A stretch of DNA of 14,834 bases. It comes from an uncultured Desulfovibrio sp. Lineage in GTDB: Bacteria; Desulfobacterota; Desulfovibrionia; Desulfovibrionales; Desulfovibrionaceae. The position numbers and the translations under genes were made by a program. Every line of letters starts with the position of its first letter. Position 1 is the stretch's first letter. Below the pieces are notes generated by a model. That model made no database searches. It was not told the origin of the DNA and was given only the letters and a program-made list of their open reading frames with translations. This document shows positions 7,684 to 14,038 of the stretch, one piece after another. The stretch lies in the NCBI GenBank assembly GCA_900553065.1, contig USBZ01000046.1, forward strand, positions 1 to 14,834, written 5' to 3'.

Positions 7684-8526
7684 ATGAAGATTTTCGATAT
7701 GCGTATTCGTCCGCCTTTCGGCAGTATCTGCAAAGGGATGTTCAATAATCCCGGTCGTGAACTTTTTGAGCCGGAATCCTTTGCCCGGCGTTTCGGCATG
7801 ACCATAGGCGAATCGGCAAGACTGAAGTCCATGGATCTGTTCATCCGGGAAATGGATGAAGCCGGCGTTTGTGCGGGAGCCGTACTGATCCGCAAGTCCA
7901 CGGGCATGGACAACGCGGATCTGGCGAAGCTTGACGCGCTCTGGCCCGGTCGTTTCGTCGGCGTGGCGGGCGTGGATCCTCATGACTCGGGCGCGCTTGA
8001 TGAAATCGACCGGTACGTCGTTCACGGCACGGCGAGGGCCGTGCTGGTGGAGCCGGGATTCTGCAAGCCTGCGCTCAGAGCGGACGACCGTGCAGTTTAT
8101 CCGATCTATGAGAAGTGCGAGGCGGAAAACATTCCCGTATTCATCTCGTTCGGCGGCTTTGTGGCTCCGGATCTGAGCTATACCGACGCCATGATCATTG
8201 AACGTGTGGCGCTGGATTTTCCCCGTCTGAAGCTGGTCATTGCGCATGGCGGCTGGCCCAACGTGGGCGGCATATGCCATGTGGCCTTCGAGAGGGAGGG
8301 CGTGTACCTCGCTCCGGATCTGTACACCATGAACGTTCCCGGCAACAGAGAGTATCTGGCCGCGGCGAACTACCTTATTCCTGAAAAGTTCCTGTTCGGC
8401 TCGGCGTATCCCTGCGTGGATATCCGTCAGGCAGTGGAATACTACAGGCACTGGGGGCTTCGTCCCGAAGTCATGGAAGGCGTCATGTACGGCAACGCCG
8501 CGCGCCTTCTCGGCCTCGACGGATAA
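7684..8526 (+). CDS. Amidohydrolase-fold protein lacking metal ligands (paralogue B)
   Basis: A 280-residue relative of the protein at 4314-5144, alignable along its whole length. Shared blocks include the RxRPP start (R7, R9), an EMD segment near 56-58, IRK, WPGRFVGVAG (87-96), the EP pair near 123, FGG, AHGGWP (187-192), YLAPDLYTMNVPG (208-220) and the AAN tripeptide. Metal-ligand positions are again replaced: R7/R9 for HxH, Ser155/Phe156 at strand five, Ala241 in FGSAYP where FGSDYP is usual; His188 is kept. ATG 7684 is chosen over an in-frame TTG at 7651 because GAGG at 7674-7677 is six bases ahead and the N-terminus then matches paralogue A. It lies 60 bp after the transporter and ends the plus-strand cluster. 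The two products could be separate enzymes or subunits of a mixed complex; function unknown. Confidence 0.85.
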   Translation: MKIFDMRIRPPFGSICKGMFNNPGRELFEPESFARRFGMTIGESARLKSMDLFIREMDEAGVCAGAVLIRKSTGMDNADLAKLDALWPGRFVGVAGVDPHDSGALDEIDRYVVHGTARAVLVEPGFCKPALRADDRAVYPIYEKCEAENIPVFISFGGFVAPDLSYTDAMIIERVALDFPRLKLVIAHGGWPNVGGICHVAFEREGVYLAPDLYTMNVPGNREYLAAANYLIPEKFLFGSAYPCVDIRQAVEYYRHWGLRPEVMEGVMYGNAARLLGLDG

Positions 8527-8534
8527 AAGAAAAT

Positions 8535-8570
8535 ATCCTCCGCATGGTCGGGAGAGCGCGTGCGGAGGAT
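8535..8570. terminator. Hairpin after paralogue B
   Basis: ATCCTCCGCA (8535-8544) pairs perfectly with TGCGGAGGAT (8561-8570) around a 16-nt loop, nine bases after the stop. There is no T-run downstream. It may be a weak terminator or an mRNA 3'-end stabiliser working together with the stronger hairpin that follows. Confidence 0.5.
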
Positions 8571-8583
8571 GTTCAGAACGGGA

Positions 8584-8616
8584 AGGCCCCGGTTTCCGTC
8601 ATGGAAACCGGGGCCT
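8584..8616. terminator. Convergent intrinsic terminator
   Basis: AGGCCCCGGTTTCC (8584-8597) pairs perfectly over 14 bp with 8603-8616 around a 5-nt loop. On the plus strand it is followed by GATGTTATTTTT, a reasonable T-tract that overlaps the 3' end of the minus-strand aldolase gene. On the minus strand the trailing sequence has few T residues, so termination in that direction would be weaker. It separates two converging operons. Confidence 0.85.
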
Positions 8617-8620
8617 GATG

Positions 8621-9652
8621 TTATTTTTCAAGGTCGGCGATAAGTTTGTTTACGGCTTCTTCCGTGGTTGCCCAGCTGGTGCAGAAGCGCACGGCGGTGT
8701 GGGCATCATCCGTTTTCTGCCAGAAGCTGAAGGAATAGTCCGTACGCAGTCTTTCAAGCACAGCATCGGGAATGATGGGGAACTGCTGATTGGTGAAGGA
8801 CGGATACAGCAGCGACCAGCCCTGCTTCAGAAAGGCGCTGCGCAGGCGCATGGCCAGCTTGTCGGCCTGTTTGGCAATGCGAAAATACAGGTCGTCCTGA
8901 AAAAGAGCCAGAAACTGCAGGCCCAGAAGTCTGCCCTTGGCCAGCATGGCTCCTCGCTGCTTCATGAGATAGCGGAAGTCCTTCTTCAGGGCGGGAGCGG
9001 TGATGACGACGGCTTCTCCGAACAGCGCGCCCACCTTGGTGCCGCCTATGCTGAAGGCGTCGCACAGAGCGGCGTAGTCGGCCAGCGTCACGTTATTGGC
9101 TTCGGACATGAGTCCGTATCCCATGCGGGCGCCGTCCACGAACAGGGGCAGACCGAGTTCACGGCAGGTACGGCTGATGTCCGTCAGTTCGTCCTTGGTG
9201 TACAGCGTGCCGAATTCCGTCGGAGAGGAAAGGTACACCATGCCGGGCTGCACCATGTGCTCAAACGAATCGTCGGCATAATGAACGGCGCAGGCTTTGC
9301 GGATCTGGTCGGCGGAAATTTTTCCCTCGCGGGCGGGCAGCGCGAGCACCTTGTGACCCGTGGCTTCCACGGCGCCGGTTTCATGAACGTTGATATGTCC
9401 GTTTTCGGCACAGAGCACGCCCTGCCAGGGGCGCAGGGCCGCTTCGATGACGATGAAGTTCGTCTGTGTTCCGCCTACCAGGAAGTGCACGTCGGCCTCG
9501 GGAGCCGAGCAGGCTTTGCGGATGAGCGCACGGGCTTCGTCGCAGTAGTGATCTTCTCCGTAGCCGGGCGTCTGGTCGAGGTTGGTGGCGCTCAGAAGTT
9601 CCAGTACGCGCGGATGCGCGCCTTCTTCGTAGTCCGATTCAAAACGCAGCAT
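8621..9652 (-). CDS. Threonine-aldolase-type PLP enzyme
   Basis: A 343-residue fold-type I PLP enzyme of the threonine aldolase / beta-eliminating lyase family, of the branch often annotated low-specificity L-threonine aldolase. It probably cleaves a beta-hydroxy amino acid to glycine plus an aldehyde. Motifs are GGTQTN (60-65, phosphate binding), ENGHINVHE (83-91, ring stacking), SSPTEFGTLYT (142-152), LFVDGAR (170-176, Asp173 to the pyridine nitrogen) and SIGGTKVGALFGE (201-213) with the Schiff-base Lys206. The start at 9652 is supported by AGGAG eight bases upstream; a longer frame to 9730 would add 26 residues lying within the permease gene. Its start is 4 bp beyond the permease stop and its ribosome site lies within the permease gene, so it belongs to the ABC operon. 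The actual substrate may not be threonine. Confidence 0.88.
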   Translation of the reverse strand: MLRFESDYEEGAHPRVLELLSATNLDQTPGYGEDHYCDEARALIRKACSAPEADVHFLVGGTQTNFIVIEAALRPWQGVLCAENGHINVHETGAVEATGHKVLALPAREGKISADQIRKACAVHYADDSFEHMVQPGMVYLSSPTEFGTLYTKDELTDISRTCRELGLPLFVDGARMGYGLMSEANNVTLADYAALCDAFSIGGTKVGALFGEAVVITAPALKKDFRYLMKQRGAMLAKGRLLGLQFLALFQDDLYFRIAKQADKLAMRLRSAFLKQGWSLLYPSFTNQQFPIIPDAVLERLRTDYSFSFWQKTDDAHTAVRFCTSWATTEEAVNKLIADLEK

Positions 9653-9656
9653 GGAA

Positions 9657-10418
9657 TCATCTCCTGTTTTCCAGTCGCTTCCAGCGGCACAGTATTCTTT
9701 CGGCGACGTGGCAGATTTCATAGATAACAAGACCGAGCAGACTCATGGAAAGAATGCCGCAGAACATTTTAAGCTGATCGCCGCGTCCCCATGCGTCCAT
9801 GATGAGAAAGCCGAGACCGCTCTGCGTGGCAAAGGATTCGGCCATGAAAAGTACGGCCACGGCCGTACCGCTGCTGACCTTGAGCGCCGTCATGGCGCTG
9901 GGCAGCGCGGCCGGTACGAGAACGTGGCGTACAAGCTGGACCGGCGTTCCGCCCAGTGTGCGGAAGGCGTCCAGATAACGGGCGTCGAGCTGCCGTATGC
10001 CGTCGCGGGTGACGACAAGAATCTGATAGCCGGTCGTCAGCGCGATGATCAGAATCTTGGAAAGATCGCCCAGACCGAACAGCGTGAGAAACACGGGCAG
10101 AAGCACGATCTTCGGCAGAGGATAGGTCAGAAAGACCATGGGCGAGACATAGCGGTCGATGCGCCTTCTGTAGCCGAGCAGGATGCCGAGAGGAAAGGCG
10201 ACGAGCCATGCCAGAATCATGGCGGACACCACGCGGAAACTGCTGCTCAGAATGTGTCCGCGCATGACCGGTTCCTGCAGCGACGCTGCCCATGCGTTCA
10301 GCACTTCCGCAGGGGCGGGCAGAAGATAGGGGCCGAGCGCCGAGGCGCCTGCCTGCCAGAGCAGCAGAAGGGCGAGAAAGGCCACGACGTAGCGGAACAG
10401 AATGTCGAGAATTTTCAT
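9657..10418 (-). CDS. ABC importer permease (SsuC/TauC type)
   Basis: Membrane component, 253 residues with about six helices. It carries the cytoplasmic EAA-like loop DAFRTLGGTPVQLVRHVLVP (150-169), which contacts the ATPase. Residue pattern (YLLPAPAEVL at 31-40, FGLGDLSKI near 114-122) is that of the nitrate/sulfonate/taurine permease group. The start overlaps the ATPase stop by four bases (ATGA), so translation is coupled. Permeases of this group serve taurine, alkanesulfonate, nitrate, bicarbonate, thiamine-precursor and aromatic-acid importers, so the fold does not settle the cargo. Confidence 0.94.
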   Translation of the reverse strand: MKILDILFRYVVAFLALLLLWQAGASALGPYLLPAPAEVLNAWAASLQEPVMRGHILSSSFRVVSAMILAWLVAFPLGILLGYRRRIDRYVSPMVFLTYPLPKIVLLPVFLTLFGLGDLSKILIIALTTGYQILVVTRDGIRQLDARYLDAFRTLGGTPVQLVRHVLVPAALPSAMTALKVSSGTAVAVLFMAESFATQSGLGFLIMDAWGRGDQLKMFCGILSMSLLGLVIYEICHVAERILCRWKRLENRR

Positions 10419-11170
10419 GCGTCCGCCTTTTCCGGAGCTCGGGAGCCTGAGTCTTCCAGCGCTTCGTGAACCTTGCGGATGAGGGAGAAGTAGGCGTCGC
10501 TGTTGCGGCAGGAGGCGTCGCCGAAGCAGGGATTGTCCAGCCAGAGCTTCTTTGTGGCGGGCGTTCCGCCGAGTACCATGATGGAGCGGCCGAGGAACAC
10601 GGCTTCCGCCACGTTGTGCGTCACCAGTATGACGCTCATGCGGCGGCGCTTCCAGACGGTGAGAAGCAGATTCTGCAGATGCTCGCGCGTGATGGCGTCG
10701 AGCGCGGCGAAGGGTTCGTCCATGAGCAGCAGATCGGGCCGGGAAATGAGCGCGCGTCCGATGGCCACCCGCTGACGCTGTCCGCCGGAAAGCTGCACGG
10801 GAAGGCGCTGTTCCAGCCCCTCCAGTCCCAGTTCCTTCAGCATGTCGGCCACGGCGGCGAAGCGTTCCTTCTTCGGCACGCCCTTGAGCTCAAGGGGCAG
10901 AGCCAGATTGTCGCGCACGCTTTTCCAGGGAAAAAGACCGTAGTCCTGCAGAATGAAGGCGGTTTTCCAGTGCGCGGGCATCAGAATCCGGCCTTTGTCG
11001 GGAGCGCTCAGTCCGGCGATCATGGCCAGCAGCGTGCTTTTGCCGCAGCCGGACGGGCCGATGACGGACAGGGATGATCCGGCCGTCAGCTCGAAGGAGA
11101 GATCGGAGAGAACGTCACGGCTGCCGAAACGTCTGCTCAGCGCCGAAACCTGCAAGCTGTCGCCGTTCAT
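10415..11170 (-). CDS. ABC importer ATPase (SsuB/TauB type)
   Basis: Cytoplasmic ATP-hydrolysing subunit, 251 residues. All key motifs are intact: Walker A GPSGCGKST (38-46), Q-loop Gln75 in FILQDYGLFPWKSV, signature LSGGQ (127-131), Walker B LLLMDEP (147-153) and switch His185 in VTHNVAEAV. The FPWKSV sequence after the Q-loop is characteristic of the nitrate/sulfonate/taurine ABC branch. It overlaps both its neighbours by four bases, placing binding protein, ATPase and permease in one coupled unit. Confidence 0.96.
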   Translation of the reverse strand: MNGDSLQVSALSRRFGSRDVLSDLSFELTAGSSLSVIGPSGCGKSTLLAMIAGLSAPDKGRILMPAHWKTAFILQDYGLFPWKSVRDNLALPLELKGVPKKERFAAVADMLKELGLEGLEQRLPVQLSGGQRQRVAIGRALISRPDLLLMDEPFAALDAITREHLQNLLLTVWKRRRMSVILVTHNVAEAVFLGRSIMVLGGTPATKKLWLDNPCFGDASCRNSDAYFSLIRKVHEALEDSGSRAPEKADA

Positions 11171-12123
11171 TTCACATCCTGAAAAACGATGTCGGCGAGC
11201 GCGGGCACGCCTTTCTTCAGGAGTCTGTTTTCCTGCATCCAGGCGGCGTAGTGCCGGATGTCCTCCTCGGAGGGGAGGCCCAGCGGCGTCAGCGGATCCT
11301 CAAAACGGAGCATGGCATACTGAGGCGCGGCCTTCGGAGAAAGCAGGCCGAGTTTCAGCATCATGTTCTTGTAGGCTTCGGGATTTTCATTGATGCGACG
11401 GGCTTCTTCAGCCAGCGCGGCGCGGAAGCGGGTAACGCGGTCGGTGAAGGCCGGATCGTTCAGGGCAGGCTTTCTCAGGGCAATGACGGCAAGCGGCAGA
11501 TCAAGGGCTCTGTCGTCGAGCAGAACACGGGCGCCCTGACCTTCCACGAGAGAAAGAAGAGGTTCCGGCAGCAGAGCGGAGTCTATCTGACCGGCAAGCA
11601 GCATCTGAAGGCGCACGGGAATCTGGCGGATATCACGTTTTTCCAGCAGGCCTTCGGTCTTCTGCTGTTCCATCAGGGAATCAAGAACGAAATCCACTAT
11701 GGTGGCGCGTCCGATGGAGCAGTTTTTTCCCTTCAGATCGGCAAGCGTTTGTGCGGAGGATTTCGGGCTGACGGCCAGTCCGAAGAATCGGGCGTTCGGC
11801 GTGGAGTGGGAGGTGGTGGCCACGATCATCTGCGGAGCGCCGTTTTCATTCTGCATGAGCACGTTGATGATGTCGCCGAAATGACCGTCCAGCGCGCCGG
11901 CTCTCATGGCTGCGCCGAGTTCGAGCGCGCTCTGGAAGGGCACGATTTCCACCTCGAGGCCGTGGGACGAGAAAATGCCGTCTTCCCGGGCGGCATGGAG
12001 AATGAGGGAGTCGGCGGCGGGAAGCGTGCCGATTTTCAGAACATCGGCGGCCCGGGCGGGAGTCTGCGTCAGAAAGGCGGACAGAAAGGCAATGAAAAGG
12101 AAAAGGCGTTTCAGTACGGTCAT
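11167..12123 (-). CDS. ABC importer substrate-binding protein (NMT1/SsuA-like)
   Basis: Exported binding protein of 318 residues that captures the cargo outside the inner membrane. A Sec signal peptide is plain: positive MTVLKR, hydrophobic LFLFIAFLSAFL, and a cleavage site after ARA at residue 25. There is no lipobox cysteine, so it is probably soluble in the periplasm. The mature part opens with LKIGTLPAADSLILHAAREDGIF-like features (positions 29-51) and has GHFGDIINVLMQ (residues 80-91), the layout of NMT1/THI5-like and SsuA-like proteins. AGGAAA precedes the ATG. Relatives bind sulfonates, taurine, nitrate or thiamine pyrimidines; I cannot tell which from sequence. Confidence 0.9.
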   Translation of the reverse strand: MTVLKRLFLFIAFLSAFLTQTPARAADVLKIGTLPAADSLILHAAREDGIFSSHGLEVEIVPFQSALELGAAMRAGALDGHFGDIINVLMQNENGAPQMIVATTSHSTPNARFFGLAVSPKSSAQTLADLKGKNCSIGRATIVDFVLDSLMEQQKTEGLLEKRDIRQIPVRLQMLLAGQIDSALLPEPLLSLVEGQGARVLLDDRALDLPLAVIALRKPALNDPAFTDRVTRFRAALAEEARRINENPEAYKNMMLKLGLLSPKAAPQYAMLRFEDPLTPLGLPSEEDIRHYAAWMQENRLLKKGVPALADIVFQDVK

Positions 12124-12159
12124 GGGATTTCCTGAGAGAATTGGAGGATGAAAGAAGAT

Positions 12160-12591
12160 TCAGGCGTTTTGGGGCGCGGAGAAGCCGTTTTCCCGAAGAA
12201 AGGATTCGGCAAAGGAAACGGCCTGAACGGTAAGAGCTTCGCAGGCATGAGGGGGATCGGAGGGGAGAAAGCCTCGCGGTCTGAGATCCCGGCAGAGAAG
12301 CGAGCCGAAGCGTGCCGTGAAGGATTCGGCAAAGCGGAAGCAGAGATTTTCGATCTGCCTGGCGGACAGTCCCTCATGGGCTCCGATGATACCCGTGAAC
12401 ATGAGCGCTCCTTCCACAAGACCGCACTGGGCGCGGAAGCGTCCTGCGCCGTGCATGCCTATGGCGGCATGAAGCGTCTGATCGTTTATGGTCACATGAA
12501 AGGAATCGCCCAGACAGAGAAGCATGGTTCTTGCGCAGTTGAGATCTCTGTTCCAGTAGAGATCATGCACGTTGTTTTCGATGTGGTTCAT
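12160..12591 (-). CDS. C_GCAxxG_C_C family redox protein
   Basis: A 143-residue protein of the C_GCAxxG_C_C family, small cysteine proteins common in anaerobes and thought to be redox active or metal binding, with no settled reaction. The pattern is visible: NCARTMLL (Cys19), a glycine-rich segment IGMHGAGRFRAQCGLVEGAL (44-63, with Cys56), RFGSLLCRDL (Cys100) and DPPHACEALT (Cys117). The glycine stretch departs from the commoner GGG form, so this is a divergent member. The start at 12591 has AAAGGAAG just upstream; a longer frame to 12663 would run into the LacI gene. It sits 43 bp after the regulator and 36 bp before the binding-protein gene, so it probably shares their transcript. A role in handling an oxidised or sulfur-containing cargo is possible but is a guess. 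Confidence 0.8.
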   Translation of the reverse strand: MNHIENNVHDLYWNRDLNCARTMLLCLGDSFHVTINDQTLHAAIGMHGAGRFRAQCGLVEGALMFTGIIGAHEGLSARQIENLCFRFAESFTARFGSLLCRDLRPRGFLPSDPPHACEALTVQAVSFAESFLRENGFSAPQNA

Positions 12592-12634
12592 GGTCTTCCT
12601 TTCAAAATTTTTTCGGGGAGGAGATGGGGAGGTG

Positions 12635-13714
12635 TCAGGCCTCTTCCTTTTCCCTGCCGACATACGGAGCCGTGGAGCGCTTTTCCAGCAGATGATGAGA
12701 AAATTCCACGCGGGTGATGTTGTTCGGCGTGCCGGTTCCCGTCATGCGTTCATAAAGGATGTTGAAGGCATTGCGCCCCTTTTCTTCGGTGTGATGTTCC
12801 ACGGAGGTGAGCCCCACGCTCCAGAATCGTGATTCGGACAGGTTGTCGAAGCCGCATACGCTGTAGTCTTCCGGCACGCGCAGGCCTTTTTCCTCCAGCG
12901 CGTCGAGCACGCCGTAGGCCACGAAATCGTTGACCGCCACGAGGCCGGAAATGCGGGAACGGTGTTTCAGGCATTCCAGGGTAAGCTCGTAACCTGTCCG
13001 GTGCTCTATGCCTATGTCGTTGAGTTCTTCGGTCGGAGTGATGTCGCGGGCAAAGACCTGTACGGACGTATTCTGCTCCTGGGCGTATACGTCCCGGATG
13101 CCGTCGAGGCGGCGGATGCGGATGGCGTTGGCGCTGTTGAGAGTAGTGGTTATGAAGGCGATATGCCTGTGGCCGAGGGAGAGCATGTGTCGCCCTACGA
13201 GCATGCCTGCGCTGTAGTTGTCCAGCTCCACGGTATCCACGTTCAGGCTGGTATTTCTGTCGCCGATGACAACGATGGGAAGAGTGCGGTTGACCTTTTC
13301 CAGCATGTCCGCGCTCTGGGGCATCATGGTGAAGATGATGCCGGATACTCCCATGTCCAGCGCCGTCTGAAGAATTTCCGTTTCCTTGGCGGCGTCTCTG
13401 TAGGTGGTGAAGATGAGCGTGGCGATCCCGTGCTGTTCCGCAGCCTGCTGTATGGCCTGAATCATGTTGGCGTAGTAGGCGTTGCCGATGTTGGGACTGA
13501 CGATGAGAACGAGATTTCTGGAGGCGAGGGGACTGCGCCGGTGACGTACGGGCGCGCGATACCCCAGAACATCCGCCGTATGGCGCACATTCCGTACGGT
13601 GTCCTGAGAAAAGGATACGTCCGGCCTTCCGCTGAGAATCATGGATGCCGTACTCAGCGAGACTCCGGCCGCCCGGCTGACGTCTTCCAGGGTAATTCTT
13701 TTTTTTGCGCTCAT
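12635..13714 (-). CDS. LacI-family transcriptional regulator
   Basis: Effector-controlled DNA-binding protein of 359 residues. The N-terminal LacI helix-turn-helix is at 7-26 (ITLEDVSRAAGVSLSTASMI), followed by the hinge region near LGYRAP (50-55). The periplasmic-binding-like effector domain starts near residue 67 (NLVLIVSPNIGNAYYANMI) and includes DFVAYGVLDALEEKGLRVPED and SVCGFDN segments typical of the family. A GGAG lies nine bases before the ATG. It is the first gene of the minus-strand operon and faces the MHS transporter gene across an AT-rich gap, so it could control both. LacI regulators usually answer to sugars or nucleosides, yet the genes here resemble sulfonate or amino-acid functions; the effector is unknown. 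Confidence 0.95.
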   Translation of the reverse strand: MSAKKRITLEDVSRAAGVSLSTASMILSGRPDVSFSQDTVRNVRHTADVLGYRAPVRHRRSPLASRNLVLIVSPNIGNAYYANMIQAIQQAAEQHGIATLIFTTYRDAAKETEILQTALDMGVSGIIFTMMPQSADMLEKVNRTLPIVVIGDRNTSLNVDTVELDNYSAGMLVGRHMLSLGHRHIAFITTTLNSANAIRIRRLDGIRDVYAQEQNTSVQVFARDITPTEELNDIGIEHRTGYELTLECLKHRSRISGLVAVNDFVAYGVLDALEEKGLRVPEDYSVCGFDNLSESRFWSVGLTSVEHHTEEKGRNAFNILYERMTGTGTPNNITRVEFSHHLLEKRSTAPYVGREKEEA

Positions 13715-13732
13715 GGGTGATGCTCCAGGTGA

Positions 13733-13761
13733 AAGCTAACGACAAGCGATGATTTCGTCAA
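13733..13761 (-). promoter_or_regulatory. Candidate promoter of the LacI operon
   Basis: Read on the minus strand, TTGACG (13761-13756) is separated by 17 bases from TAGCTT (13738-13733). The -35 matches five of six consensus bases, while the -10 is weak (three of six). The start of transcription would fall near 13726, giving a short leader that keeps the GGAG ribosome site. Confidence 0.35.
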
Positions 13762-13905
13762 ACGAGGGGCGAAAAGGCAGTTGTTAAAAATTTAATTCAA
13801 AACTTTGACAATTCCAAGTTCTTCTAATTCAATGATTAAATTTTTAAAATAAGAAAAAATAATAAATTATCTTGATTAAAAAAGATATTATCCATAATCT
13901 GAAAA

Positions 13906-13923
13906 GGGTTGAAACGGTAACCC
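13906..13923. promoter_or_regulatory. Candidate LacI-type operator
   Basis: GGGTT (13906-13910) and AACCC (13919-13923) form a dyad around GAAACGGT. LacI-family operators are commonly 14-20 bp dyads with a GAAACG-like core and a near-central CpG, which this site has, although the CpG is one base off centre. It begins six bases after the candidate -10 at 13895-13900, a classic repressor position. Confidence 0.4.
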
Positions 13924-13935
13924 GCTGAATGTTTA

Positions 13936-13980
13936 TTAAAATTTTAGTTAAAATTTTTTCAAAATTATAATTAAAATTTT
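13936..13980. repeat. Three copies of TTAAAATTTT
   Basis: The 10-base near-palindrome occurs at 13936-13945, 13948-13957 and 13971-13980, with starts 12 and 23 bases apart, roughly one and two helical turns. Such phased A/T tracts can bend DNA or bind a nucleoid protein; they lie 58-103 bases before the MHS start codon. Confidence 0.6.
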
Positions 13981-14038
13981 AATAAAACTTCCCACAGCAC
14001 GGGATCGAATCCTTTAATCTTTCATCAGGAGCTTTGCT

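Larger units (their letters stand above)
13762..14038. promoter_or_regulatory. AT-rich divergent control region
   Basis: Non-coding DNA between the LacI gene and the MHS gene, far richer in A and T than any gene in the window. It contains a consensus -35 TTGACA at 13805-13810 with TTCAAT 17 bases further on, and a second pair TTGATT (13872-13877) / TAATCT (13895-13900), also 17 apart; both point toward the MHS gene and both have imperfect -10 boxes. It also holds the dyad at 13906-13923 and three TTAAAATTTT copies. No open frame of note was seen. Confidence 0.55.

Noticed and set aside
8618..9727. 369-codon plus-strand open frame opposite the aldolase gene
   Set aside because: Has no recognisable motif, whereas the minus strand encodes a complete PLP enzyme with all key residues.
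11074..12135. 353-codon plus-strand open frame opposite the binding-protein gene
   Set aside because: No recognisable domain or credible ribosome site; the minus-strand product has a clear signal peptide and family layout.
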